This document shows positions 23,872-36,945 of a DNA stretch of 64,000 nucleotides, piece by piece. This DNA is from Lottia gigantea. Lineage: Eukaryota; Mollusca; Gastropoda; Lottiidae. Position 1 is the stretch's first letter. Every line of letters begins with the position of its first letter. The stretch spans positions 1,468,024-1,532,023 of the forward strand of contig NW_008708797.1 of NCBI RefSeq assembly GCF_000327385.1, read 5' to 3'. The notes below the pieces were generated by a model, which saw nothing but the letters and a program-made list of their open reading frames with translations, made no database searches and had not been told where the DNA came from. The translations under genes and the position numbers were made by a program.

Positions 23872-26800
23872 CTGAAAATACAAAAAAAATATATTACTAC
23901 ATCTTTTATATTTCTTTAATATATAAGAAAACATCAAGCATATAACCAAACTGCATATTGGTATAACTTGTACTGTATAATAAAAATTTATTAACATTTT
24001 TTTTGTCAAATCATGTACATGGTGTACTGATTTTTGTTGAATAAATAATTTGTAGTAAATAATACCTATCTTATTGTTATGATATTTATTTTTAATTGAC
24101 AAATATTTAATTTAATAATATTGGAAGACATCTAATAAAATACAATTTTTAAATTGATAATAATGTCAGTAAACTTGATGCGAACAAGATTATTAAATAA
24201 AAATATAATTGCTATGATTTCCTTTTCAACAGCTAAAATTATATTTCATTTATAAACAGTATCAATATATTTAACGGAAACACCTAAATATTAGCTTAAA
24301 TATCTGTAATATTTCTGTTTAGAAAAACGAAATGGAAACTTCAAGACAAATATGAAATTGAAGGTGTACACCATCTTAATGTCCTGTGGGCTAAATTTGA
24401 TAAAATTGTTCGAATACAAATAAACTGGCTTGAAATTTACGAATCTTGTTTCTGTCTTTATAAAAACACCAGAATGATGCCATAACTAGTAGCAATATAA
24501 TTTTAGAACCTTTCAAAAACAGGAACACCCTCGCCACAAAAACTTTTATGAAGAAAATTGAAACAAAACCACCATGAATAAGCCAAAGGCTATCTATGAG
24601 AAGATTTTGTAGACCGTTATAAATGATGAATAGCCAAGTTAATTTGGGTGAAAGATGGTGAAAGGGGGGTATGAAGTTGTTTTGTAGTTTTAAATAGTAG
24701 GTGGTCCAGAAATCAGGGGAACACGTGTTCCAGACCGCACCACATCTGATAAAAACTGGGTAATACAACCCCCACGAAATAAAAGAAAGAAAGTATTTTA
24801 AGGATACCAGAAATACCCGACAAGTTACCAACCAAGAATGGCACAAGTAAAAAAGATACAATTGTAAAAACATTGTGTGTGATACAAGATATCCTTTTGA
24901 AGTATGTCCAACACTACCTGTAACAAATAATCCAAGGTGGAATCTATTTAATATAAGTAACTAGAGAAGAGAGCAATATTTTAATCACTCCGTAGCAATA
25001 TGTAGGTATTTTATCCAGCCATTCCTTTCCCTAGAGATATTCTTTTCAAAATAATGTTCATGCAACTATGCGTGTGGCATCATTCCCAAGAAAGCATTAT
25101 TTGATTGTGAAGATTATTTTAAGAGGTGTGCATCTGTATCCATTTTCTGAAACTGTTATATCTGTGAAACATTGTGAACATCAAGAGAAAGCCATTCAGA
25201 TCAAAGTTATAACACATTTCCTACCAATACATCCTAGATTCAAATCGTTCAAACTTATTTAATAAATGATTGAATATCATGAAGGACGCTGAGGATAATA
25301 AGGACCAGCAACCAAAAAGTAAAAATCAATTTTGAAATGGTATTGTGGTCTAGAGGAGTAAAATAATATAAATGGCCTATAGATACTTTTTCAAACTTTT
25401 CCCAATGCTATAAATCAACTGTTTTCATTTTTTGGCCACGCCGTAATAGGGAGTTGAAAGCCGACACTGAACCACAACACGAAAGCACTGGCTTGACATG
25501 TGATGCAATTTCTAATACTTAAAACAGTCAAACTGTGCCCAGTATCCCCGATGTTTCAAACTCGGTCCTGAAAACTATTTTAAGTTTTTTTCAAATAACA
25601 TATCAGTCCGTGCCAACATCCAAAATTCAAAGTTGGCTGGTCGTTTGACGAACAGTTCTGTAGCGTATTTAATCACAAAGGGAATTGAGAAATTACATTT
25701 CAACACTATTAAAACTCTTCAGCTCTAGGCAATTTATTTCAACCGTTTTTCTGAAACCTCTATTCATTTTCACAAAGAAAATTGACGAAGTGGTCTGTAA
25801 AATTTCAACGAGGAACAGATATTAAATGTAAAAGATATCCTGCTATATATTACTATCTCCTTTCTTTTTTTCTCTGAAAGAAATTTAAACTTTTGACAGA
25901 AACTGTTAACTTTGTCTTGTATATAGCTGTGAAATTCTAAAATTGTCTGACACGATTCTGTTGAGGTGATAATTAACAATTGGTGATTCAGTTCTTACAG
26001 CACGTCTTCTTTTACATAATAAGTTTGAAGTAACCTATTTATGAATCGTTAATAAGTCATCATTTTGAAAGAAAATTAAAAAAGTTAATGGGTTCCTATT
26101 TTAGGCTTTTTCTTTCAAATATGGATTTTTTTTACAGTATCAAAATTTGCAACAAAGAAAATATTCCAACGATTACAGCATATTAAAACATATTCTTAAA
26201 GGTGGAATATTCAAATCTCATATTACAACTGTGATGGTTTTTCTAAATCGTCTAAAATCAAACAGCTTATTTATATTTTCTAAAATTATTATTTATCGAT
26301 ATTTAATTCTAATATTAAATTTCTGATATTGCTTTACAAAATTATGTTACTGTTATAAGTACAAACTGCTGTGTTTTGGTATTTTATTCCAACCTTTCTT
26401 ATGTTACATCCGCATTCAAACTGTCTACTGATTAAATAACATTAGTGACACCCAAAATTTCATCGCTTGTATTGAATTAGAGCAATCAATATCTTACCTA
26501 TAATATGAAGGTATATATAAACATAATTATTACAATTATTGATGATACAACTTTCTGAAACTGTAGGGGCACTTCTATTTTCTCAAATAATTTAAACTAT
26601 ATATTCCTATTGAAACTTTAAAACTTATATTGGCGATATAACTTTCAGATTTTGACATAGTGTATGAAGTTATCAGGAGTAAAACTTGACATGACTAGAG
26701 TTCTCTCGATGAAGGAAGGATAAGGATGTTTTCTGAGTAAATTCTGATGTTATCATTTTGACAAAGTTTTTGGGTCAGTTTCACGAAATTCTAAACGCCC

Positions 26801-29800
26801 ATTTTATTTCTTTCACGTCGTTAGATATGTGAGATATATTCCAATGAAAACTAAGTGGTTCAAATAGCAGGGTCATTTAAAGTTGATTTGAACGCAGAAA
26901 TTGTCGTTCATAATTTGCCACATTGAAAAGGAAAATGCAATGGATCTGAAGGTAATAAGCTCTTCTCGTTTTGTGGTTGCGCTAGTTTCTTTAATCCCCT
27001 TCATGTTGCCCAAGAAAAGCAGGCCTGATTTCAAAGAGTACTTCAGCTTCTAACCGGAGATTTCACATAGCTATTACAGTTATTTGGTATTCGTATTATA
27101 AATATAAAACTTAAACTACGGATAAGAAAAGTATACCACAGTGCTAATTAGAAATATCATATTACAATAAAGATTTTACAGAGGTAAAATAAACTTGTAT
27201 AAAATTTAGTAAGTAAACACAACTGTAATAGACTTGTCAAGTTTCTGCCATGTTTTATTGAGTCTGTGCGATGTTCCTGCTGTTGCAACTTCAATTACTT
27301 TTACATCTATACATTGGTCGCTTAGGTCCAACATTTGTTCTAACATTAGTAGTCACGCATGCATGATGAATGTCACAAGAAGGGCGAAATCGGACGAAAG
27401 AAGCAAAATGGACTGTTGCAAAGGCAAGTAAAAGCAAAACAAGAGCATTATATCGGTAAAATTCCATTGATATAATCAAAAGAATTAGTTGCTTTCCCGA
27501 AATGGATATTGGCATTAAACTAGCAATTAGAATAGCCAGAAAGTCACCTTTATCATAGGGATCTTGTGTCAGTAATTAAAAATGTAATTATATTACAGAA
27601 AATGTACAGTTTCATTCACAAAGAAATGTTGCAGCATGGCATTAAACATATTCCTTATCATGGCAAATTATATTTCCTTATCATGGCAAATTATGGTCCT
27701 ATTTCGAGGAAACATTCCACACCACCCTGTAAGATTTTCAGCTATTTTACTGTCATGTTGTATCATATACATGCACGTGGTAGATAAAATGACGTAATCA
27801 GATGGTCTTGTGCTGGAAACCACACACATCGAAAACATGGCGTGAGGCAGGCCCGAATAATTACCCTCAGCATGTGGTGAAATCCCCTGGGGAGAGTCTT
27901 TCTGGTACACACTTATATAAACCCTCTCAAATACCTCACACCCATTACACCAGAATAAGACTGAATAACTATTATTTTAACATAAGTTCTTTGCACGATA
28001 AAGACGTGCGCAATCGTTGATATTTCTCGACCGAAAATTGATGTTCTAACCACCCATTACTTTAATCGTTCTTCGTCTCTGATACCTACATTAAAACTGC
28101 TACTATAATGATATAAGCAGAATCTCTACTTTACTGGCTTGTGTAATGATGTCATGAGCTCTTTAAAAGTTATTTATTGTGGGAAATAGTGTTGAAAAAA
28201 TACAGGAAATTAATTTTTCTTCTTTATATTACAATCACATATATCCGTTTCAAAGTTAGATAATTGCAATGTAGTCATTTTAAAATCGTGCACGTGCGTG
28301 CAGACATGTATGTGTCTCGACGGAAATGCTCATACGACAATCCAGCGTCATTACCCAATTTTTAAATCTTATCTGATTTCCGTCATCCATGTATTTATAA
28401 TGACCAACCTACCATCAGGTTTATCAACTCGAAATCCTGTTCCTGTAGTCCATTAGCTTAAATAATTTATTTTGTACATATATTTCACAGGGTTAGAGAA
28501 CTTTCGGACTTGAGAACTTTACTTTTTTTTTAGTTTAATCCAGATACTGTATCCTAGCTGACTGAATGTTACAAACAATTCTTGTCAATCGTCCAGTAAA
28601 TGACTTTATCGTGTTCACATACCCATGTATATCTCACAATTTCTGACTCATCGAACAATTACCCATCTGCAAAATCAGTTGAGGGAACATGGACCTCCTG
28701 TGCAATTGAAGGTGATACCAGGTGTCCAAGTATGGAATTGATGCATATTTCTGCCGAAACATGCCGAGCGACCGAGTTTTTCAGATGATGAATCTTTATT
28801 TCAGATTCGGTAACATGTAAAAAACATAACTAGAACTGTTCAATGAACACCTGGGTATGGGAACCTTAAGATCTAGTAATGTCAGATATGCCGCCTACTA
28901 CATGTCACTTTCAAGGACAGCATATGTCTTTAACTCATTGGCATTATTTTCATGCATTTTGATTCCGTCAGAAATCTCTCGTTTAGTTTGCCAAAGCAGT
29001 CGAATGCCTCCCAGAATTCTAACTATTGTCTTTTATCTAAACAACATACAAAGATTTCCAAAGAAGAAAACTGGATTACAAAAAACGTGAAAATATTTTT
29101 TATTCTCTGAGCATCAACAATGTGCTGTAACATTGTGTTATGTGGAATCATGTGCTCGACATCTGTAGGCGATGCCACAAATATGAAAGACAGTTTCACC
29201 TGCAAAGCACGTGCATCATACATACATGGGAAACCGACGTTCTTGTCGCACGTGCGGCTTTTAAAAAAAGTCAAGCTCATTACCAGTGATCGCACAAGGT
29301 GGGAATCTTCCCCTCATACCAATAATTAATATAAAACATATATACAACTCATGTCTTGTATTCTTGTGGTATTTAAAGGGACATACACCGAAGAAAAATA
29401 TATAGAAAAATTTCAGATCATGTTAACTGGAATAAGCAACTACCATATCATATAAAACTAATACCACAATCACCGCAAATTTTCAAACAACTTAACAAAG
29501 TATTGAAATAAATTCCGAATCAAGACCCCTTGATTCTTTACGTAAGCGTTCATGATCAAGGATTTTTACAGCAGCCTATATTATATGCCTTAGAAAAGTG
29601 CTTTGACTACCACACGTTCATGTTTATCAAATATAGCGTATCAAAATTTGATTTAAAATTTATGAACCAAGAATATAAACCTAGGAGTTTTTTTTAACAA
29701 TGCATTTCAGCTATATATACAACAGTATTTATTTTATGGTATTATACAATACGGTGTACCTCTCTAGACACTATCTCCCGGGGTTTAGGCGTTTACATTT

Positions 29801-31312
29801 TTTTTCTGACAGAGGAAGCTTTCTTCAGAGTATTTTAAAGTTATGTGTTTCTTCTTTGATGATGTACAAGAAAACAGTTTTTAGTAAATACAAAGCACTA
29901 CTGTTTAAAGTGAAAATACGAATTTATAATTTACTTCTTGGTTTTAGATTTTAGAGCTGTTAATTTAAACTCACAGACTAACTGCAAGTAATGGAGAATT
30001 CCAGGTTGCTAATAAATTAGCAACGTCTCCGAGGTGATTCTTAAATTTATTTGCATTGAATTCAGATTCTCATGTATAAATAATGTATTTTTGGCTCAAC
30101 TGTTATAGTGTGTTTGAAGATGAATAATACCTTTTGCCATTCTGCGACTGGGATTGTCAACATCAGAATGTCCACATCGCCTATTAGGTTACTCTGGTAT
30201 ATTTTATTTGATCAGGGATAATGCTCGCCTTTTTTCTGGGGTTTAGTGTTTGGTGGAAGAGCTGTGAGGTCTGGAGATGGTTTTCACTACATCCTATTTT
30301 TATATCGACCAATCTAGTGTAACTTCCCTTACTAAATTGAAACCACCTTTCAAAGCTATTTACAGCATATGAAAGAGATTATATATTTAGCGTAATTCGA
30401 AAATTTCGCCTGACAAATTGCTCTGAATGAGAGTGATATGTTTCTCGAAAGAATGGGTTTCAGCGAAACTGATACATTGTAAGATTGTAAGATATGTTGG
30501 CGCTGTCATCATATATCTTTTTATATTCTTCATATATTTCTTATTTTTAGATCAAATTTGATAGAAAACAATTTTCCATTTGTTCAGAATTTGGATGTTG
30601 AAAGATGTATCACATAATATCTTAGAAAAGAACCAATTTGTTTATTCTCCATTTGATATATAATGAAAGGTTAAAAAATGAATAAATGATTATTAGGTGG
30701 TAATCAGAACTTATAGATGGGGTATAGCAATGATTGAAAACCCCCAAAAGATTCACAAATAGAACCATAATGTAAGGTTCTAAAAGGGTCAGAAATAGAC
30801 GAAACAGGTTTCTGTTGAATATTTGAAGTCCATCTGTACACACACTGTGATACTTTCAAAACAGAGTCAAATTTCAATATAAAATGTATTTTACATCCGT
30901 CGCTTTATTTGTAAGACATGAAAATACCGTCTATATATTTAAAATCGCCAAAATGTTTATTTCTTTATGTCGAGGATGGCTATGTTATAGAATGACATTA
31001 ATGTAGAAAAAAAACCTTTTGCAATGTTGCACGCGACTTAAAAAAACATGAAATTTGGAAAAAAATGTTTGTGCCTTGAAGCATGAAATGGTTTATATTT
31101 CTGAAATATTTTTTGATATTGCTATATTTCAGTAAAATGGCTGTAACAATTCAAAATAAACTAATCCTCTCTTCTTTCTCTCTCTTTTATTTATCTTTTC
31201 CTTTTTTTAAAGACTAATTTCAAGATATTTTGAGGTATTCAAATTATGTAACATTAACAAAATTTAAATATCCCGTTAAATTTTCTTATACTCGTAAATA
31301 TATCATATCATC

Positions 31313-31428
31313 ATGTTCAGACTATTGTTTACTATGATTATTTTATTGTTTACTGATCGTAAAATTGTAGTAAACAATCACAAAAATAGATGGAAAATTT
31401 CATATATTTACATGTAGTAATTCTTATA
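31313..31428. repeat. Duplicated block with three forkhead-type sites, copy 1
   Basis: This 116-bp block recurs at 33839-33954, nearly identical, in the same orientation and 2,526 bp away. It contains TGTTTAC at 31326-31332 and 31347-31353 and the inverse GTAAACA at 31370-31376. GTAAACA matches the core forkhead-box DNA-binding consensus. It also contains CATATATTTACATG. Whether it is a regulatory block or a small mobile repeat cannot be settled from one locus. Confidence 0.8.
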
Positions 31429-33838
31429 GAAAATCATATATACTTTATATTATTCAGATATTTGCATATTTGAATTCTCAGGAATAGTAGTTTTGCTTTC
31501 AATTATATTTTCTATAAAACATTCCTGAGGGAAGCGAGCTGTTTCCATTACTTTCAAAATTGTTCATGTCAATTCTCTGGCAAAAAGTACTATTTCGTTG
31601 ATTTCGTTGGTTTTGTGGACATTCTGAAAGGCACATATATGAACGTCGATCTCCCCCTTAGTATCCTGCAATATTCAGAATGGTTCCACAAACTTTTCCT
31701 AGCACTGTTTCTGTAATATTCTAACAAACAAATTCGCTTTGGCTCTCGCAAGCTTGAATACATTGAAAAGTTGGAAGCGTAACAGACGTAGAAATGTGTT
31801 TAACGTTAGACATTTTGACGCAACGTCTTCAAAATGATGTAATTTCTCAGCGATTTTCTAAAACTTAAAATAACAATGTTCTTAGTCTCTTCTTAGTAGG
31901 AGGCCATAGTCTTGGTAATCGGCCCATTAGGCTCATATATCTAACACTAATTACTGTTCATTATGTAAGACAATAAAGTCTTTGAGAGTCTACACAAACA
32001 CGATACGTACCGTGTACTTTAACAACCATGACGACTGGTGTTCTACATTATCTATTCCAGTCATACTCCACATAGGTCGACCCCCATCTAACCAGTTACT
32101 GAATTAGTTAATTATTACTGGCAATGATATGTACATATTTAATTAGCTATATTTATATCTTACTTAATCCATGTGAACGGAGTCAGAAATTGATATACAA
32201 ATAATGATGCTCTACATTACCACCACAATTCCTTATAAACATTTGACAAGTTTCACCCAATACTTCATATGACTCTCTGATTGCAAAGAAAACATTTGAC
32301 ACTTTATTTGAAATGTGTTTTGAATTTCAAAATATATAGTTTTAAATTTTGTTTCTCTTAGTTGAACACATAAAAGATATAGCAAACATGTTGCAAAATT
32401 GTGTAAAAATTTGCTTCTATTCTTGAAGGACTGGTCTAAACAAATTTAGTCATGTTCATCATCGATTTACAACAAAAATACAAAAAATGAATATGTGCTG
32501 CATATTTAAGAACAAACGGAAGGGGGGCTGATTTCTCCCATTTGTAAATGCCTAGGGTTTATATTTTTCTGGGTATGCAGAGTATTTATAAATATAATAT
32601 AATATACTATTTAGTGATATCAGTTGAGAAAGTAACATTATATGACAGTTTCAGATGAATTTGAGAAACAATTAAACTTAAAAAACTTTCTTTTTTTCAC
32701 TCTATATTGCATTGTAATTTTTTATAACGCACTGAAAAATTACTCATCATTTTAAAAGAAAAAAATATGATTAAATATTCAATATTTTATTGAATATAAT
32801 AGATTATTTAAGTACTCAGACGATATTTTAGACATCAAACAAATCAAAATTATACATTTAAATATCTTCAAAACAATAATTAGTAATTTTGATAAAATGC
32901 TACTATTTGTGTCCTATTTGTAAAATATATATGGTGTTATATTTTTGTGTGTAAACTAAATATATTTAAAATTCGCTAGACAATTTTTTTTTAAATTATA
33001 AACTCCGAAGTTAAATGGCTTTATTCAAGCAGATTATTTAAAATATATTAATTTTCAGATGATGTTTGAAATTATTTGAACTGCTAAAACATAACTGCAT
33101 GCTCATTATACAACACAAAATTATTAAATCGCAATATCTATGAAATATAATATATTTTATGATTTTCATAATAATTATTAAAGTTTTTGTATTTGTACAT
33201 GATATTATATTAATCTTAAACAAAACATATTCCGTTGCATATTAGACCATGATTGTATATAGGTTTATTATACAATTGTACTATTCAAAACAATTTTTGT
33301 TATAAATTTACAAAAGAATAAAAAAGGAAAACCCTGGATATATGAATTGTATAATATTGGATATTTTATTTATCTAAGAATATTACATAAGATAATTTCT
33401 TTAACATTAAAAAATGAATACAAAATAATTGTATAAATGTATGTTCATTATACAAATTAAATTGTATATTGTATATAAGACAAGTATTTACCGCTTCTTA
33501 AATATGTAAATTGTTTATAAAACTAAAACCTAGTGTATTCATTCTTCGTTTATTTCTTTTACTTGAGGGACAATAAATTCTTCTATCAAAAGAAACATTA
33601 TATCAAATAAACAATAGCTAAATACTATAGCAAAGTCTTTCGAGGTAAAAATAAACTATCCACCGAATCCTCCAACTCCCTCTCACAAAATTTGTAAACT
33701 TTGTCGACCATTGGTTTACACATCTTCTAACCCTTATGAATAATATTTATAGCATATATTTCCCTAGACATTACACAGTTATGTGTCGTATAAACAATGA
33801 AAAAGTATATATTATAAGAAATAAACATTATGAATGAA

Positions 33839-33954
33839 ATGTTCAGACTATTGTTTACTATGATTATTTTACTGTTTACTGATTGTAAAATTGTAGTAAA
33901 CAATCACAAAAATAGATGGAAAATTTCATATATTTACATGTAGTAATTCTTATA
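33839..33954. repeat. Duplicated block with three forkhead-type sites, copy 2
   Basis: Second copy of the block at 31313-31428, with only a few differences. All three forkhead-type sites are kept: TGTTTAC at 33852-33858 and 33873-33879, and GTAAACA at 33896-33902. The near identity of the copies in an otherwise diverged AT-rich intron suggests a recent duplication or constraint. Confidence 0.8.
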
Positions 33955-35412
33955 TAAAGCTACATTTTAGAGGAGATTTCTTCAACGAGCAGAACTTCAT
34001 ATTTGCATTATGTACATTATTTTTGGCGACGGTACGCCGGTATGTATTTAAGAACCAAGTACCATTATTATATAATATATTATTATCATATTAACATTCA
34101 AATTAACTTGGTAAGAAAATAAAACCCCAGTCGCACACTTTTCACACAAGCTCGTTAGCAACAAACAGCCCTAGATAAAACAACGGAAATACATTATTAT
34201 TTGCAAAGGACACAATACGCCTCCCTAGAAGTGAACTTGATTTATGGATTCAGGAAAAAAATCTGAATTATATATGCACGTTCATAATTTAGTGAAGCTC
34301 TGGTTTGCATGGCGTAGATTTTCCATTTGTAAAAAACGCAATATTGGGGATGTTTTATATTTTGTGGTGAATGAAGCTGTAAAGACGAATTTTCAATGCG
34401 CATTATTTTCAATGCAGATTTACTAACAAAAAACAATCCAGATAAAAGCCCAAATAGACTGTTTTGTTTGAAATTTGCTGAATATATTTCCAAGTAACGG
34501 CTATATATAAATATCATTTAATTGAAATGTGTTAGAAATGATAAAACTGAAATAAGGAGAAATAAAAACGGGATAAATTTTTCCCGTATCTGTCTTTTAA
34601 CTCTGTTACTTGGCGATATGTACATTCCTTACATAGAGAACAGCGTGTGAAAATATGTACGATTTAATTTCAATAAAAACTTGACTTTTCATCACACTTA
34701 TATTGAGAGAAATCCTAGCCGAAAATACAAGAAGAGCAGACTAAAGAAACAAAATAGACCGCTACGATGAAAAAATCACCGAGAAAAAAGTATTCATTTA
34801 CAACAAATCTTGTAGCAATTTACAAGGTTGAGAATCTTGGAATAGTTACGTGCAATATATTTTTACAGTTGTCTATATAACATGTGTTAATTACACGCGA
34901 CCCCTACCCCACGGGCATCACAACAAGTCAGATCAAAATACACCCTGATCTTGATTTCATTTAATTTCTGATTTAAAATACAATGTTGCTGTCAAAATTA
35001 ACTTAATTTAAACTGACAACTGACACACACTTCAGATACTCTATGGTAAATGTGTAAATAATTTGTTAATGACGTAAAATTAATTACCAATTAATCATTG
35101 ATCAGAAAACATCAAATAAATAAATTCCAATTTATTCTAAACTCTTTGATTTATTTCTTTTTAAAGTAATCAATGCATAATTTTATAATATACTTATTAT
35201 ATTTATCTTGCATACTTAATTAATAAAAAAAAAATCAATATTTTAAAGTTATTTTTGGTCTATTTTCCAATAGACTTTATCTTATCATATTACTCTTAAT
35301 TGTAGTAAACGCAAATATTTAAATTATATTGGTCATGAAATATAAATGATTGGATGGTGAACAACAATTATCTAAATCTAAATTTAAAAGCAAAAATCTA
35401 CAAGGAACTTAC

Positions 35413-36493
35413 CAGCTAATGCCAAATCTACTGTGTCAGTGGTAGTAGAGGATGGGGGCATGCTGCCGTAAGGGAGGGTATCAGTGGTAGATGGTGGTGA
35501 CATACTATGCATAGAACCCGTGCTACCTGTAGGACTGAGAGGCTGCTGTTTCACATAACGTTGATACTGCCATTGTGATGTAGCCATGGCGTTAAGTTGA
35601 TCTCTGTCGTACATGGATGGAGATACATTCTGTGGTGTGGTGTTTTGAGGGGTGTTGAGATGAGAGTAATCATTACTAACTCCTGTCATTCCAGACATAG
35701 CACAACTTGGGGCATAGCGGTTATTGTAATTACAACTATTTGACATGTGTTGTGGCATAGAGTTCGGCATAATCATACTTCCCATAGTTGACATATTACT
35801 GGTATCGTAAGGCTGAGATCCAGATGAATTACAAGGCATATTCATTGGTGGCATACTCGTATTCTGTGAGTGAAAAAAGTCATAATGTGAGCCCATCATG
35901 GGAGGCGCATTGTTCATATTCATATTCATACCGTTTAACATACCGAATGGTTTCATAGCTTGGCACTTTCTTCGGAATCCCCGAGGGCGACGTCTGAATG
36001 ATCCCTCCTCAAACATGAACTCTGCTGCTGGGTCAATGGTCCAATAGTGACCTTTACCTGGACGTCCAATACCTTTAGGTAATTTTATAAAGCACTCATT
36101 CAATGAGAGATTGTGTCGTACAGAATTCTTCCAGCCTTGATAAGTACCTCTAAAGAAAGGAAACTTTTGTTGAAGATACTGATAAATTTCACTTAAAGTA
36201 CATCTTCTGGTAGGATTTGCTTGTATGGCCATGACAATCAAAGCTATATATGAATACGGTGGTTTTTCCGACCTTCGAACGCCCACTCCTGGTTTCTTTC
36301 CCAAGGTTTTATCACTCGGAGATTCTGGAGAAGTAGTGGTACTAGGACTTTCATCACCACTATCTGCATCATCTTGGTCATCTTTGAGATCACGTTTCTC
36401 ATGTAAATGAGTCATATTATGTCCTACTAATTCAGGCACATTGGTCAACGTTGTCATGTGTAGAGGCTTTCTATCAAGTTCAAAATCCATCAT
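35413..36493 (-). CDS. FoxF: FoxF forkhead transcription factor, first coding exon
   Basis: The exon encodes residues 1-360 plus the first base of a Gly codon. A forkhead winged-helix domain spans about residues 76-168: [16 protein letters not shown], the recognition helix with [15 protein letters not shown] (121-135), and wing 2 with [10 protein letters not shown]. The segment [20 protein letters not shown] straight after is the hallmark of the FoxF class. An acidic, Ser/Pro-rich region precedes the domain (about 36-60), and a Met/Asn/Ser/Pro-rich tail follows it. FoxF acts in the nucleus and in animals marks visceral or splanchnic mesoderm. The Met at 36493 is chosen because an in-frame TGA lies 42 bases upstream with no other Met between. 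The open frame runs on to 35384, but the last eight codons are intron, since a consensus donor GTAAGT starts at 35412. Confidence 0.95.
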
Positions 36494-36879
36494 CTTAGAG
36501 CACTTCTGTGAGTTGTAAATGTACCGGAGTATTCAACAAATGTTACTTAAATTCGTTCTACACAATCACTTGATAATGCCCACAAACAAAGACCATCCTT
36601 TGAATTCAAATCCTTTATATCCAAAATCAAACGAAGTTTATCAGTTGACGTGCTTCTTGTAAGAAATAGATATGGCCGAACATAGACCTCTGTTAAAATC
36701 TTCACCAAACAGTATTGTATAAACTAAAGTTCCTTAATGGTTGTAATGAAATCGGTTGAATGATAATCCGTTAAAGAATCTTGTTTCTAAACTAAGTGAC
36801 CGATGAAAAAGTGAAACTGTCATTACACGATTAGAAAGTCTACGCATCATTTGAAGGAAATTAGGCTTGAAGTGAGGGG

Positions 36880-36945
36880 TACATCCTCCAATAAGAATGG
36901 TGCCTGGAATTAGGAAGTGGGCGGAGCAAGCAGGTGCCAATCAAG
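36880..36945 (-). promoter_or_regulatory. Candidate FoxF promoter elements
   Basis: About 400 bp upstream of the FoxF ATG there are two CCAAT pentamers (36889-36893 and 36937-36941) and a GC-box-like GTGGGCGGAG (36917-36926) within 55 bp. GC-rich words are rare nearby, so the cluster stands out. There is no clear TATA box. The role is inferred from motif and position only. Confidence 0.25.

Larger units (their letters stand above)
23872..35412 (-). other. FoxF: FoxF intron, 11.5 kb
   Basis: The donor is GTAAGT (35412-35407, - strand) and the acceptor is TTTTCAG ending at 23872. No further coding exon is recognised inside. A 160-codon open frame on the - strand at 24391-24873 is hydrophobic and shows no family. 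Content is very AT-rich, particularly 31-35 kb. Notable items are the duplicated 116-bp block with forkhead-type sites (31313 and 33839), a small perfect hairpin at about 30004-30032 (GGTTGCTAATAAATTAGCAA), and a 21-bp tandem duplication at about 27651-27695. Confidence 0.8.

Noticed and set aside
24391-24873. 160-codon hydrophobic open frame on the - strand inside the FoxF intron
   Set aside because: It is long for this base composition, but the peptide is Phe/Leu/Tyr-rich without recognisable motifs. T-rich sequence gives such frames easily. It is worth a protein search but is not called.
35384-35412. The last eight codons of the long FoxF open frame
   Set aside because: They lie beyond a consensus GTAAGT donor, and a phase-matched final exon exists at 23735-23871. 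They are intron sequence.
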